Positions 10,208-20,532 of a DNA stretch of 64,000 nucleotides are shown piece by piece (the first letter of the stretch is position 1; each line of letters starts with the position of its first letter). Origin of the DNA: Opitutia bacterium (GTDB taxonomy: Bacteria; Verrucomicrobiota; Verrucomicrobiia; Opitutales; Opitutaceae). The stretch lies in the NCBI GenBank assembly GCA_947474365.1, contig CANJIU010000028.1:1-64000 (forward strand). The letters run 5' to 3'. Below the pieces are notes generated by a model. The model was not told the origin of the DNA. It worked only from the letters and a program-made list of their open reading frames with translations, and did no database searches. Made by a program: the position numbers and the translations under genes.

Positions 10208-11416
10208 TTATCTTCCGCCGCCAAACCGCAGCCGGGAGTTCGTGCCAAAGCGCACCAGCGATTCGAGCGGTCCCCGGACATTGACGGTCAGATCGATCGG
10301 AGCCCGGAGCGACGGGTCTTCCGGTCCCCCGATGATGTGAACTGACGCGGTGCGCCCCTCGCTATCGCCGTCGGGTGTCAGAATCAGATCAAGCAATTGG
10401 GCGCGCAGGGGAACGCCCCCCGTTTCCATGTGAACCAGACCGGGGTAGAGTTTTTGCACGGACGCCGGCAAGTTTCCCGACAGGCTGGTCGCGGCCGGAG
10501 AAAGCCGAAGTTCGGCGGTCTCCCCTTCGCGCAACGCGAGCCGACCGGCACCGATCTGAACCCCGTTGCTGTCCCAGTGCAGCGTCAGCTTGCCGTCCAT
10601 TTTGCCGTGCGCCTCGGCCAGGACCGGCGGGATCAGAAAAAGAATCTGCTCCACCGCCACGCCAGTCATATTCGCCGCGACCGAAAATTCCCGTCGTCGC
10701 GTCGACATCACGAACGAGTTCACCCGCAGTTCCCCGCCAAAAACATCGATGTTGGAATCGTTCACCCGCAATTCATCGTGCTCGAGCGCAAATTCAATTC
10801 GGGCCGTGCCAAGCGCGATCACATCATAGCGACCCTTGCGCCAGGTGAGGATCTGCCCGGGACCGGCCCGCCGGGACGCGAGATCGGCGAGTTCAAGGTC
10901 CAGCGTGACGCCCTCCAATGTCAGCTTGCGGGCCGGGTCATCGACCTGTCCGTCCCGCACACTCACGGTCGCCTGGCCGCCAAGCACGCCGGCCCGCCAG
11001 GTGCCGGAGCCGGTCGCCTCAAGGTCGCCAGCCAGCACCATCCCGGCGGAATCGGGGCTCAGTACGGGCAAGAGGAACGGCATCCACTGCGCGAGGGCCA
11101 TTTTGCCTCCGGTCAACCGCCACTCACCCTCACCCATCGGATCGAGTTCGGCGGAGCCGCGTAGCTGAAGTCCGGGTCCGTCGATCGCAAACTCGACCGA
11201 CCGCACGCGAGGCCTGGACGCGCGAAAAACGAGTTTCCAATGCAGCGGTGGCGCGTCCGGCAGCAGGGCCGGGATGAAGTCACCCGACAGGTCTCCATTC
11301 AACGGGGGAAGTTTCCATTCGCCGGGCGGCGCAGCCATCGTCGCCCCGTTCAGCCCGGACAGGCAGCAGGCGATGATGGCGAGGCGGAACCAGAGCATGC
11401 GGCATAGATTCGGCAA
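10208..11416 (-). CDS. ydbH: Short YdbH-like AsmA-superfamily protein
   Basis: A 402-residue exported protein; the N-terminus has a hydrophobic segment (LAIIACCLSGLNGATMA) that reads as a signal peptide or anchor. An alternative start is ATG 11398. The body is all beta: repeated amphipathic strands such as YDVIALGTARIEFALEHD and FGGELRVNSFVMS, and the YdbH C-terminal pattern VEQILFLIPPVLAEAHGKMDG. E. coli YdbH is about 880 residues and carries phospholipids between the membranes with TamB and YhdP. This copy is less than half that length, so it keeps mainly the C-terminal part that binds YnbE. It begins the ydbH-ynbE-ydbL unit. Confidence 0.8.
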   Translation of the reverse strand: MPNLCRMLWFRLAIIACCLSGLNGATMAAPPGEWKLPPLNGDLSGDFIPALLPDAPPLHWKLVFRASRPRVRSVEFAIDGPGLQLRGSAELDPMGEGEWRLTGGKMALAQWMPFLLPVLSPDSAGMVLAGDLEATGSGTWRAGVLGGQATVSVRDGQVDDPARKLTLEGVTLDLELADLASRRAGPGQILTWRKGRYDVIALGTARIEFALEHDELRVNDSNIDVFGGELRVNSFVMSTRRREFSVAANMTGVAVEQILFLIPPVLAEAHGKMDGKLTLHWDSNGVQIGAGRLALREGETAELRLSPAATSLSGNLPASVQKLYPGLVHMETGGVPLRAQLLDLILTPDGDSEGRTASVHIIGGPEDPSLRAPIDLTVNVRGPLESLVRFGTNSRLRFGGGR

Positions 11417-11528
11417 TCCGGCGAAGGTTGCTAGTATTTCTTTCCCATCAGCGGAGAAAACGAATCACCCACTTGCGCCTTGACGCCCGGGACCACGCGC
11501 GACTGCTTCGCCGCAACGAGGAGAAAGC

Positions 11529-12359
11529 ATGAACCAATTGCCCCGGCGGACGTTTCTTCGCAACCTTGCTTCCTCCGCCATCGCCGGACCGATCGTTGCG
11601 GCAGGTCTGGCGTTGTCACCCGATGCCCTCGGACAAACGACCGGAAAAGGAATGCGCGGGGAAGTGAAGGCGCTGATCTTCGATGTCTTTGGGACGATGG
11701 TCGACTGGCGGACTGGGGTGGCGCGCGAGGCGAAGTCCATCCTTGGTGCGCGTGGGCATAAACTCGATTGGACGGCATTTGCCGACGCGTGGCGGGCGGA
11801 GTACCAACCCGCGATGGAGGAAGTTCGCTCCGGAAAAATTCCCTTCGCGAAGCTCGACGTCCTTCATCGCCGAATGCTCGAGCGCATTCGCCCGAAATTC
11901 GGACTCGAAAAGATCGAAGAGACCGCGCTACAGGAACTGAACCTCGCGTGGCACCGCCTCGACGCCTGGCCCGATGTGACACCGGGGCTGCACCGGCTTC
12001 GCCAGAAATTTCTCGTCGGGCCGTGTTCCAACGGAAATATTTCCCTGATGGTCGATCTGGCCCGAAGAAACGACTTTCACTGGGACGCGATCCTCGGCGC
12101 CGAGATCGCCGGCGACTACAAGCTCAAGCCACGGGTGTACCTGGCGTCGGCGGAGGCGCTGGGTCTAAAACCAGAGCAATGCATGATGGTGGCGGCGCAC
12201 AGCAGCGATTTGAAAGCCGCGACGGCGACCGGAATGAGGGCTGCGCATGTCGCCCGCCCCGACGAACATGGGCCGGGCAAAGGAGAATCAAAGCCCACGG
12301 TACAAGTCGATCTTGCGACGCGCTCTTTCCTCGAACTCGCGGACGCGCTTACGACATGA
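11529..12359 (+). CDS. Tat-exported haloacid dehalogenase type II-like protein
   Basis: A 276-residue HAD-superfamily protein. An RBS (GAGGAG at 11518-11523) precedes the ATG by 5 nt. The N-terminus PRRTFLRN followed by a moderate hydrophobic stretch is a twin-arginine signal. The HAD motifs follow: nucleophile Asp52 in FDVFGTMVD, CSNGN (motif II), the KLKP lysine (motif III), and AAHSSDLKAA with the last acidic residue. These fit L-2-haloacid dehalogenases, which attack 2-chloro or 2-bromo acids, but members normally lack a signal and act in the cytoplasm. Export is unusual and the substrate may be different. It is divergent from ydbH. Confidence 0.87.
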   Translation: MNQLPRRTFLRNLASSAIAGPIVAAGLALSPDALGQTTGKGMRGEVKALIFDVFGTMVDWRTGVAREAKSILGARGHKLDWTAFADAWRAEYQPAMEEVRSGKIPFAKLDVLHRRMLERIRPKFGLEKIEETALQELNLAWHRLDAWPDVTPGLHRLRQKFLVGPCSNGNISLMVDLARRNDFHWDAILGAEIAGDYKLKPRVYLASAEALGLKPEQCMMVAAHSSDLKAATATGMRAAHVARPDEHGPGKGESKPTVQVDLATRSFLELADALTT

Positions 12360-12538
12360 CAAGAAACGTCAGTCGAGGTGGCACGGCTTGACCCGGCGCC
12401 CGGAGCAGAACGTGGGAACCGCGGAAAAGCGGGTTGAGCTCAACTCGCTCCACCTCGCAGGGACTGCCAACTGCAAAATGGAGCAAGTGCCGACTGAAAA
12501 TTTAGAGCCAGGGAAAATTCCCCCGGCTCATCCGGCCT

Positions 12539-15136
12539 TCACGGCACCGCGATCGGCTTCAGGCTCCAAATGTCGTTCGCGTACTCCCGGATCGTGCGGT
12601 CGCTGGAAAACTTGCCCATCCGCGCCGTGTTGAGAATCGCCATCCGGGCCCAGTTCGCCGGATCGCGGTACGCGGCGTCGACGCGGGCGTGGCAATCGCA
12701 ATAGCTGCGGAAGTCCGCAAGGACCATGTAGGGATCGCCGCCGTGCATCATGCTGCCGTGCACCTGCCCGAAGGCGTTGTGCTCACCCGGTGTGAAGTAG
12801 TCGCTGCCGAGCCAGTCGATGACCGCGCGCAATTCCTCGTCGCGATGATAAACGTCCCACGGGTTGTAGCCCTTGGCCCGCAGCGCCTCGACCTCCTCGA
12901 CGGTCAGGCCGAAGATGAAGATGTTGTCGTCGCCGACCTCCTCCTTGATCTCGACGTTGGCGCCATCGAGCGTGCCGATGGTGAGCGCCCCGTTGAGCGA
13001 AAGCTTCATGTTGCCCGTACCGGAGGCCTCCTTACCCGCCGTGGAAATTTGTTCCGAGAGATCGGCCGCGGGGATGATTTTTTCCGCGAGCGAAACGCGA
13101 TAGTTCGGCAGAAACGCGACCTTGAGCTTTCCACCGAGGCGGGCGTCGGCGTTGATCCGGGCTCCGATGACATTGATCGCGCGGATGATGTTTTTCGCGA
13201 GGTCGTAACCGGGCGCGGCCTTGGCGGCGAAGACGAAGACGCGCGGCACGATGTCGAGCCCGGGATTCTGCAGCAACCGGCGGTATAGCGCGATGATATG
13301 GAGCAGGTTCAGGTGCTGCCGCTTGTATTCGTGCAGGCGCTTGATCTGGACGTCGAAGAGCGCATCGGGCGACACGGTCACGCCGCACTCCGCCTGGATG
13401 ACGGCGGCGAGGTCGACCTTGTTGGCGCGCTTGATCGCCATGAACTCGCGCTGGAACACGGCGTCGCCGGCAAATTTCTCGAGTCCGCGCAACTGATCGA
13501 GATCGCGGGGCCAACCCGGGCCGATCTTATCGGTGATGAGCGCGGCGAGGCGCAGGTTGCTCTTCAACAACCAGCGACGAGGCGTGATCCCATTGGTCTT
13601 GTTCTGAAATTTGCCCGGATAGAGCGCGTCGAATTCGGGAAACAGGTGTTTTTTCAGCAGCGCGGTGTGCAGTGCGGCGACGCCATTGACCGCGTGGGAA
13701 CCCGCAACGGCGAGATTGGCCATGCGCACGGCCTTGCCGCCGTTTTCCTCGATCAGGGAGCAGATGCGCTTCTTTTCATTGTCGCCCGGCCACTGCCGTT
13801 CGACGATTTCCATCACCCGGGCGTTGATATCGTAGATGATCTGAAGGTGACGCGGGAGCACACGCTCGAAGAGCGGCACGCCCCACTTTTCCAACGCCTC
13901 GGGCAGCAACGTGTGATTCGTGTAGGCGAACGTCTTCGTGACAATGCCCCACGCCGTCTCCCAAGTGGTTTGATGCTCGTCGAGAAGAATACGCATGAGC
14001 TCGACGATCGAGATCGCTGGATGCGTGTCGTTGAGCTGAACCGCGACTTTGTCGGAGAAATTTTCCCACGAGTTGCCGGGCGTGCGGAAGTGGCGGCGCA
14101 GAATGTCGCGCAACGAACAGGAAACGAAGAAATACTGCTGCACGAGCCGCAGTTCCTTGCCCGCCTCGCTCTTGTCATTCGGATAAAGGACCTTCGAGAC
14201 CGTCTCGCCGACCGCCTTTTCGCGTACCGCTTCGACGTAACCGCCGCTGTTGAACGCAGCCAAATCGAAATCTTCGGTGGCCTTCGAGGCCCAGAGCCGG
14301 AGCAGGTTGACCGTCTTGGTGCCGTACCCCGCGATCGGGATGTCGTGCGGCACGCCAAGGATGGTCTTGGTGCCGACCCAGCTCGGACGGTAATTGCCGC
14401 GATCGTCGAAGACATTTTCCACACGCCCGTAGAGGCGCACCTCTTGGGAGTATTCGGGACGGACCACTTCCCACGGGTCGCCAAAGAGGATCCAGTTGTC
14501 CGGATGCTCCATTTGGTTGCCGTTCAGGAAGGCCTGTTTGAAGAGGCCGAACTCATAATAGATGCCGTAACCCAACGCCGGGTAATCGAGGGTAGCGAGC
14601 GAATCGAGGAAGCAAGCCGCCAACCGGCCGAGACCGCCGTTGCCGAGTCCCATGTCGACCTCGGAATCGCGAATCGTGTCAAAGTCCTGGCCCAGCGTCG
14701 CGAGCGCGGTCTTCGCCACGTCGTAGAGACCGGTCGCGATGAGATTGCTGCCAAACAGCCGGCCCATCAGGTACTCGAGCGAGAAATAGTAGATGCGACG
14801 CACGTTGTTGACGTTGTGCACCGCCTGCGTCGCGATCATCCGCTCATGGATGGTGTCGCGAAGGGCGAGGACCGTCGCCACCCACCAGTCGCGCGGGGTG
14901 GCGCTGCCGGTGTGCCGGGCGAGGGTCGAAACGAGGTGACGCTGGATGAGCGAGCGCATCACGGCATCGGGGGAATCCGTCGAGGCGCGCGGATTGTGGA
15001 TCACGCTCAGCGGGTCGAACCGGAACGGAGCCGTGCTGGCCTGGACGTCCCGTGCCGAAATCGCGGGATTGGCCGTGGCGGCAGCGGGAATGGATTTGGT
15101 GGCGCGGGAGGCGCGTTTTTTGGCGGCGGACGACAT
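12539..15136 (-). CDS. glgP: Glycogen/starch phosphorylase
   Basis: An 865-residue GT35 phosphorylase that releases glucose-1-phosphate from alpha-1,4-glucan in the cytoplasm. Diagnostic segments include [43 protein letters not shown], and the PLP-binding signature [15 protein letters not shown] around residue 705, whose lysine forms the Schiff base. About 45 low-complexity residues (Ala, Ser, Lys) precede the catalytic fold, longer than in E. coli GlgP. It lies 111 bp downstream of mutL on the same strand. No other glycogen genes are in the window. Confidence 0.96.
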   Translation of the reverse strand: MSSAAKKRASRATKSIPAAATANPAISARDVQASTAPFRFDPLSVIHNPRASTDSPDAVMRSLIQRHLVSTLARHTGSATPRDWWVATVLALRDTIHERMIATQAVHNVNNVRRIYYFSLEYLMGRLFGSNLIATGLYDVAKTALATLGQDFDTIRDSEVDMGLGNGGLGRLAACFLDSLATLDYPALGYGIYYEFGLFKQAFLNGNQMEHPDNWILFGDPWEVVRPEYSQEVRLYGRVENVFDDRGNYRPSWVGTKTILGVPHDIPIAGYGTKTVNLLRLWASKATEDFDLAAFNSGGYVEAVREKAVGETVSKVLYPNDKSEAGKELRLVQQYFFVSCSLRDILRRHFRTPGNSWENFSDKVAVQLNDTHPAISIVELMRILLDEHQTTWETAWGIVTKTFAYTNHTLLPEALEKWGVPLFERVLPRHLQIIYDINARVMEIVERQWPGDNEKKRICSLIEENGGKAVRMANLAVAGSHAVNGVAALHTALLKKHLFPEFDALYPGKFQNKTNGITPRRWLLKSNLRLAALITDKIGPGWPRDLDQLRGLEKFAGDAVFQREFMAIKRANKVDLAAVIQAECGVTVSPDALFDVQIKRLHEYKRQHLNLLHIIALYRRLLQNPGLDIVPRVFVFAAKAAPGYDLAKNIIRAINVIGARINADARLGGKLKVAFLPNYRVSLAEKIIPAADLSEQISTAGKEASGTGNMKLSLNGALTIGTLDGANVEIKEEVGDDNIFIFGLTVEEVEALRAKGYNPWDVYHRDEELRAVIDWLGSDYFTPGEHNAFGQVHGSMMHGGDPYMVLADFRSYCDCHARVDAAYRDPANWARMAILNTARMGKFSSDRTIREYANDIWSLKPIAVP

Positions 15137-15247
15137 GGTGAAAGGAAGAACCGTAAAGAACGTTTCATGCCAGTGGCGAGCGAAGGTTGCAGGTTATTTG
15201 CCCGTCATCGCACACCCACCCTGACATCCGCCCGGACGCCCGGCAGG

Positions 15248-17044
15248 CTACTTTTGGAACCGTCGCGCCAATTCGCCGTGATTCAGCTCGATATAGGTCG
15301 GCCGGCCCGCGGGATTGCTCAGCGGGGAATGGGTCGCAAACAATTGGGCCACCAAGGCGCGCAATTCGGTCTCGCCACACGTCGCGGGCAGGCGGACCGC
15401 CTTCGCCGCCGCCATCCTGGCCAGAGCCTCACGGGCCAATTCGGTGTTGTGGTCCGGAATCGCCCCCTCTCGAAACGCCCCGATCAAATCGCGCAGGAAA
15501 GGTTCGGCATCCGACGGCTCCATCCAGGCCGGAATCGCCTCCACCCGGAAAAAATTCCGGCCGAACTCGGCGACATCGAAGCCGTGCGCCTGCAGAAATT
15601 TCAGCCGGTCGAGCAGCAGGGCGCTCGCGATGGCGTCGAGTTCGATCGGCAGGGGCAATAGCAGCCGCTGGCTCGGCACCTCGCCGGCCCGGAACTGTTC
15701 GCGGAGACGTTCAAACCACACCCGCTCGTGGGCCGCACGCCGATCAAGCAGCACCACCCCGGCGGTGGTTTCGAACAACGCATAATTGCCGTGGGCGAGA
15801 CCGACGAAGCGCCACGCGGGAGCGGGCGCCGGCACTGGCGCCGACAACGGCGCCGTTGACGCCGGAGCCGGAGAGCGGGGCGCGGGGGGCGGTGCGGGCA
15901 CGGGACCTGAATTGCGCAGCGCGACCAGATCGGCGCGGTGGAGGGCCGGCGCGGGACTCTGCGGGATTTCGAGACGCTGGGACGGGCTCAGTTTCAACTC
16001 CGAACTCGCTCCGCCGACCTCCGGCGTCGGCGCCGGCACGGCATTCACCGCTCCGCCCAACTCCCGTAAGCGCTGCAAGACCGCCCGAATCACAAAGCCG
16101 CGCACCTGCGGCTCGCTGCGAAACCGCACCTCGCGCTTCGCAGGATGCACGTTTACGTCGACCGCCGCCGGATCGCACTCGAAGAAGACAAACGCGAGCG
16201 GGTAGCGACCCTTGGGCAACGACTCGTGATAGCTCTCGATCAACGCATAGTTCAGCGTGCGGCTGTCCACCGGACGCGCGTTCACAAAAACGATCATCTC
16301 GTGCCGCGTCGCCCGCCCCACCCCAGGGCGTCCAATCAGTCCGCTCAGCTTGAGTTCCGGCTCGACGCACTCGATCGGCACGAGCGATTCCGCCGTCTGC
16401 CGGCCAAATATTTCCGCAATTCGCTCGCCGAGTGTCCGGCATTCCGGCGAACGGAAAATCACCCGCCCGTCCTCGATCAACGTGAAGGCCGTGCGCGGGC
16501 ACGCCAGCGCGTAGAGCCGCACACAATGCACGATGTGCGCCGCCTCGGTCTGGTCGGTCTTGAGAAATTTCCGCCGCGCCGGCACCGAATTGAACAGGTG
16601 CGTGACCTCGATTCGCGTTCCCACCGGCCGGCCGCATTCGCGCACATGCACGAATTTTCCTCCGTTCACCAGGATCTCCGTCCCCGCATCGCTGCCGGCC
16701 TCGCGGGTCTGCAGTTCGAACCGCGACACGCTCGCGATCGACGGCAGGGCCTCACCACGAAACCCATAGCTGTGCAACCGGTCGAGGTCGGCCGCCTCGG
16801 CAATCTTGCTCGTCGCATGCCGCTCCAGCGCCAGCAGCGCGTCGTCGCGCGACATCCCATGGCCGTTGTCCTCGATCCGCATCAGCGAACGCCCGCCGTG
16901 GCGGAACTCGACCTCGACCCGCGTGGCGCCGGCATCGAGCGCATTCTCCACGAGTTCCTTCACCACCGCGGCGGGGCGCTCGATCACCTCGCCGGCGGCG
17001 ATCTGGTTGGCGACCCGGTCGGGAAGGATGCGGACTTTGGCCAT
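15248..17044 (-). CDS. mutL: DNA mismatch repair protein MutL
   Basis: A 598-residue MutL starting at ATG 17044 (MAKVRILPDRVANQIAAGEV). The upstream ATG at 17080 lacks the conserved start. The N-terminal GHKL ATPase is intact: ENALDAGATRVEVE, DNGHGM, and HATSKI with GFRGEAL. A Pro/Ala-rich linker runs from about residue 325 to 400. The C-terminal dimerisation domain has LLDRRAAHERVWFE where nuclease-active MutLs have DQHA(X)2E(X)4E, and SNPAGRP where they have CPHGRP. The metal-ligand histidines are therefore missing, and strand-nicking activity may be lost. Confidence 0.95.
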   Translation of the reverse strand: MAKVRILPDRVANQIAAGEVIERPAAVVKELVENALDAGATRVEVEFRHGGRSLMRIEDNGHGMSRDDALLALERHATSKIAEAADLDRLHSYGFRGEALPSIASVSRFELQTREAGSDAGTEILVNGGKFVHVRECGRPVGTRIEVTHLFNSVPARRKFLKTDQTEAAHIVHCVRLYALACPRTAFTLIEDGRVIFRSPECRTLGERIAEIFGRQTAESLVPIECVEPELKLSGLIGRPGVGRATRHEMIVFVNARPVDSRTLNYALIESYHESLPKGRYPLAFVFFECDPAAVDVNVHPAKREVRFRSEPQVRGFVIRAVLQRLRELGGAVNAVPAPTPEVGGASSELKLSPSQRLEIPQSPAPALHRADLVALRNSGPVPAPPPAPRSPAPASTAPLSAPVPAPAPAWRFVGLAHGNYALFETTAGVVLLDRRAAHERVWFERLREQFRAGEVPSQRLLLPLPIELDAIASALLLDRLKFLQAHGFDVAEFGRNFFRVEAIPAWMEPSDAEPFLRDLIGAFREGAIPDHNTELAREALARMAAAKAVRLPATCGETELRALVAQLFATHSPLSNPAGRPTYIELNHGELARRFQK

Positions 17045-17098
17045 CGGTGATTCCTGTAGGTCGGGTTTTCCGTGCGGCACGTCAACCCTGCTTCCGCG

Positions 17099-18490
17099 CT
17101 ACTTGTCCCGCGGTTCCTCTTTCCGCACCGGGCGCAGCTCGACCAGATTCACGAGATACGTCATCGCCCGGAACGGCCGCAGGATGGCGTTGCCGATCAA
17201 AATGGGATCGACGGGCTGGCCCTTCTCCTCGGGCAACCGGGCCATCAGGGTCGAAAGCACGATCGCGCCCACTGCGACGCTGACGAAGAACCATTGGAAC
17301 ACCTCCGGATTGATGCTCCGCGCAAACCCGTCCTCATTCTTGAGAAACAATCCCCACACAATGGGCGACATCCCGCCGATGAACGCCGTCACCGCGCCGT
17401 GAATCGAAACCGTCAGCGTGCGCTCCTCTGCGCCGACGATCTTCGGGAGATAGTTCAGGTTGGCGATCGCCCAGGTCGCAGCCCCCAGCCCCAGTAGAAA
17501 ATAGGAGGCGAAAATCCCCGTCATGCCGCCCAACTCGCTTTTCAGGAAAAACCACCAATACACCGCGACAATCGCGTAAAGGCCGAGCGCGAGCAGGAAA
17601 AACGGCCGCGCTCCGGTGATGTCGATCCGCCGCCGGATCACCCAGGCCGCCACCATCACGCCAGAATAACGGAGAACCTCGAACATCATGATCTGTCCCG
17701 TCGTGAACTTCGGACCGGACTTCAGGTAATAGGCCGCAAACGGCGGGATCGGCGTCGCCAGCACCGCGCACCCCACCGCCAGCCACACATAGCGGCGAAA
17801 GGTCGATGGGGCAAAGAGGTGCTTCGGCGTGTCGCGCAGCACGGTGCGCAGGCTGATTGACGACGGCCGCTCCGCATCGGGAAGTTTCTTCAGCGAAAAA
17901 TAACTGATGGTCGAACCGACGAGGGCGATGACGTACTGCGCCAACAGCGCCGGATAAACGGGCAGCAGGGCAAACAACGCCACGCTGGCCAGCAACGTGC
18001 CCACCCCGGCCACCGCCGAGACAAATTGATCACTCGCAAAATAACGCCCCCGGACATTGGCCGGCAGGATCGCATAGAACCACGAGGTGCCCGACGCCGC
18101 CCCGATGGAGCGAAAGACGCAAAAGAAAAACACGCTCGCGACCAGCGCATGGACCATCCACCGCTCCTCGCCCCGCGCTGCCAGGACGGCCAGCACCGCC
18201 GGCACCGCGAGGAAAAAACTCCGCGTCCGCCAGCCACCGAGCATCAGCGCCTTGAACCCGTATCGCGGCAGTAGCGCCGTCGAAATGATCTGAAACGGCG
18301 TCAGGATGAAAACGAACGAGTACGCCAGCCCGACCTCAAACGGCGACGCCCCCAGTTGCTCCGCAAAAAGCACCATCGGCGTGCCGATCCCGATCTGCCA
18401 GGCGAGCGCGTTGAAAAACGCGAAAACCAGGCCCGGTCGAAACGGCGCGAGCTCTGGATCGGTCCGGGCGTTGGGAAAGAGCGAAGCCAT
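17099..18490 (-). CDS. MFS transporter
   Basis: A 463-residue inner-membrane protein with about twelve hydrophobic segments in two halves and a charged central loop after SYFSLKKLPDAERPSS. The early loop LPRYGFKALMLGGWRTRSF is in the place of the MFS A-motif but is only weakly similar. The C-terminus ends in a charged cytoplasmic tail (RPVRKEEPRDK). The start ATG 18490 lies 26 bp after the argH stop, so co-transcription with argH is possible. The substrate cannot be told from sequence. Confidence 0.82.
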   Translation of the reverse strand: MASLFPNARTDPELAPFRPGLVFAFFNALAWQIGIGTPMVLFAEQLGASPFEVGLAYSFVFILTPFQIISTALLPRYGFKALMLGGWRTRSFFLAVPAVLAVLAARGEERWMVHALVASVFFFCVFRSIGAASGTSWFYAILPANVRGRYFASDQFVSAVAGVGTLLASVALFALLPVYPALLAQYVIALVGSTISYFSLKKLPDAERPSSISLRTVLRDTPKHLFAPSTFRRYVWLAVGCAVLATPIPPFAAYYLKSGPKFTTGQIMMFEVLRYSGVMVAAWVIRRRIDITGARPFFLLALGLYAIVAVYWWFFLKSELGGMTGIFASYFLLGLGAATWAIANLNYLPKIVGAEERTLTVSIHGAVTAFIGGMSPIVWGLFLKNEDGFARSINPEVFQWFFVSVAVGAIVLSTLMARLPEEKGQPVDPILIGNAILRPFRAMTYLVNLVELRPVRKEEPRDK

Positions 18491-18516
18491 CTGGCCGGGG
18501 CAGTCTCAGCCCCAGG

Positions 18517-19917
18517 CTACGCCAACAGCTTTTTCCATCGGGCGAACTGCCGAGCCACCTGCTTTGGCCCGGGCATGCCGGTGCCTTCGCGCTTCGCCAG
18601 CGCGCGCTGAAGATCAAACACCTCGATCCAGTCCTGACCGAAAGCGACGTGGACGGTCCGCACGTCCTCGATCGAGAGCTGGTTGATTTCGACGTTGTTC
18701 TTTTCCGCCAGCCGTACGACCGCGCCAACCGCGTGATGGGCGTCGCGAAACGCCACCCCCTTCAACACGAGGTAGTCCGCCAGATCCGTCGCCAGCAGCG
18801 CCGGGTCACGCACCGCCGCCGCGCACCGCTCGCGCACCACCGTCAGGCCGGCCAGCGTCCCCGCCAGCACGTCCGCACACAGCGCGCTCTGGTCGAAGCT
18901 GTCGAACACCGGCGGCTTGTCCTCCTGCAGATCACGATTGTAGGTCAGCGGCAACCCCTTCGCGAGCGTAAGCAAGGTGTGCAGATTGCCCTGCAGCCGC
19001 GCGGACTTGCCGCGGAGCAGCTCACACGAATCGGGATTCTTCTTCTGGGGCATGAGCGACGACCCGGTGCAAAACGTGTCGGGCAACTCCACAAACTTGA
19101 ACTCCGTGCTGCTCCACAAAATCAAATCCTCCGCGATGCGCGAAAGGTGCACGCCGAAGAGCGCGCACGCGCCGGCAAACTCGATGAAGAGGTCGCGGTC
19201 GGCGACGGTGTCCATCGAGTTTTGCGTGACCTGCGGCCGGCCGCGGGCATCGACGAAGCCGAGCGCCTTCGCCGTGAACTCCCGGTCGATCGGCAGCGTC
19301 GTGCCCGCGATCGCGCCGGAACCGAGGGGACACCAATTGGCGTGCGCCGCGACATCGCCGAAGCGAGCCCGGTCGCGGTCGAGCATCTCGAGCCACGCGA
19401 AAAGATGGTGCGACAGGAACACCGGTTGCGCGCGCTGCAGGTGGGTGTAACCGGGGATGAGCACGTCGCGGTTCGCCGCGGCCAGCGCCAGCAGGGCCTG
19501 CTCAGCCGCGCGGATCTTTGCCGCCAACGTCGCACAGGCGTGTTTGAAAAAGAGCCTCATGTCCGTCGCGATCTGATCATTGCGACTGCGGGCGGTGTGG
19601 AGCTTGGCGGCGGCGGGCACGCGCTTGGTGAGCGCCTGCTCGATGTTCATGTGCACGTCCTCCAGTTTCGTCTCCCACGTGAATCGGCCGGCCTCAATCT
19701 CAACAAGGATTGCGTCGAGGCCCGCGTGGATGGCATCGCGCTCCTTTGCGGTGATGAGTCCGACGTGGGCGAGCATGGCGGAATGCGCCTTGCTCCCCAT
19801 GATGTCGAACGGCGCGAGGCGGCGGTCAAACGAGACGGACTCGCTGAACTGCAACATCAACTCGGCGGGACCGGCGGTGAACCGGCCGCCCCAGGTCGCG
19901 TGGGAAGGCTTGGCCAT
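18517..19917 (-). CDS. argH: Argininosuccinate lyase
   Basis: A 466-residue fumarase/aspartase-superfamily enzyme making arginine and fumarate from argininosuccinate, the last step of arginine synthesis. The start is ATG 19917 ([13 protein letters not shown]), the classic ArgH beginning. Conserved blocks are [36 protein letters not shown], and the flexible signature loop [12 protein letters not shown] with the catalytic Ser. The frame is open about 560 bp further upstream, but that extension is antisense to the next gene and has no ArgH features. Other arg genes are absent from the window. Confidence 0.96.
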   Translation of the reverse strand: MAKPSHATWGGRFTAGPAELMLQFSESVSFDRRLAPFDIMGSKAHSAMLAHVGLITAKERDAIHAGLDAILVEIEAGRFTWETKLEDVHMNIEQALTKRVPAAAKLHTARSRNDQIATDMRLFFKHACATLAAKIRAAEQALLALAAANRDVLIPGYTHLQRAQPVFLSHHLFAWLEMLDRDRARFGDVAAHANWCPLGSGAIAGTTLPIDREFTAKALGFVDARGRPQVTQNSMDTVADRDLFIEFAGACALFGVHLSRIAEDLILWSSTEFKFVELPDTFCTGSSLMPQKKNPDSCELLRGKSARLQGNLHTLLTLAKGLPLTYNRDLQEDKPPVFDSFDQSALCADVLAGTLAGLTVVRERCAAAVRDPALLATDLADYLVLKGVAFRDAHHAVGAVVRLAEKNNVEINQLSIEDVRTVHVAFGQDWIEVFDLQRALAKREGTGMPGPKQVARQFARWKKLLA

Positions 19918-20022
19918 AGCCGGAAAGAAGACGGGCCTCCGCCACCACGCGCAACGCGAAACATGCCCCCCAATCCCGGGTCCGCGCTTGCCGGCTCCTC
20001 GGAGCGCCCGCACTCTCCACCC

Positions 20023-20484
20023 ATGCTCAGCCGCGGGTTCCTGCTCTCCCTGTCGCTCGCCCTTTTCGCCCCCTGGCCGGCGGGGCGTGGGGCTGAGTTG
20101 GCGTTGACGCGGTTTGACCAGGTCGAGGTCGCGCCCGCCAAGACCTCGATTTACGTCGGATCGGTTTCGCTCACGATGCCGGCATTCGCACGCTCCAAGG
20201 ACATCTACACGTCGACCTATGTGGCGAAAGTCTTCCCCTATTTCTTCTACAACGAGAAAGGCACGCTGAAGGTCGAATTTTCCGACGAGATGCTGCGACG
20301 GCTGGAACGCGGCGAGGCGGTGGAATTTAAGGGGCGCGCCGAACGGGAAGACGGCGCGGAACGCCGCGTCGAGGGCAAGGCGACTCCGTCCGACGCGACG
20401 ACCGGCAAGATCAAGGTGCGGGTTTTCTACTCGAAGCGCATCGAACTGATCTTCAATACCACCTATCGGTTCGCCCCTCACTGA
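20023..20484 (+). CDS. Exported protein of unknown function
   Basis: A 153-residue protein from ATG 20023 with a signal peptide ([20 protein letters not shown], cleavage near GRGAE). The mature part has alternating strands ([53 protein letters not shown] and [21 protein letters not shown]), suggesting a small beta-rich periplasmic domain. No family is recognised. It is divergent from argH with about 105 bp between the starts. The start is chosen because it directly opens the signal peptide. Confidence 0.75.
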   Translation: MLSRGFLLSLSLALFAPWPAGRGAELALTRFDQVEVAPAKTSIYVGSVSLTMPAFARSKDIYTSTYVAKVFPYFFYNEKGTLKVEFSDEMLRRLERGEAVEFKGRAEREDGAERRVEGKATPSDATTGKIKVRVFYSKRIELIFNTTYRFAPH

Positions 20485-20532
20485 CGGGGCCGCACCGGAG
20501 ATTGCCGGCGTCCATCAAGCCGAGCGCCGAAA

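Noticed and set aside
13298-15661. A 787-codon open frame opposite glgP and the end of mutL
   Set aside because: Antisense to well-conserved genes and of skewed composition; no domain can be seen.
18491-18516. GC-rich hairpin GGGGC...GCCCC between argH and the MFS gene as a terminator
   Set aside because: The stem is 5 bp and no T-run follows on the minus strand; it would not end transcription on its own.
19918-20481. A 188-residue N-terminal extension of ArgH
   Set aside because: The frame is open but has no ArgH features and lies antisense to a signal-peptide protein; the conserved [13 protein letters not shown] start is at 19917.
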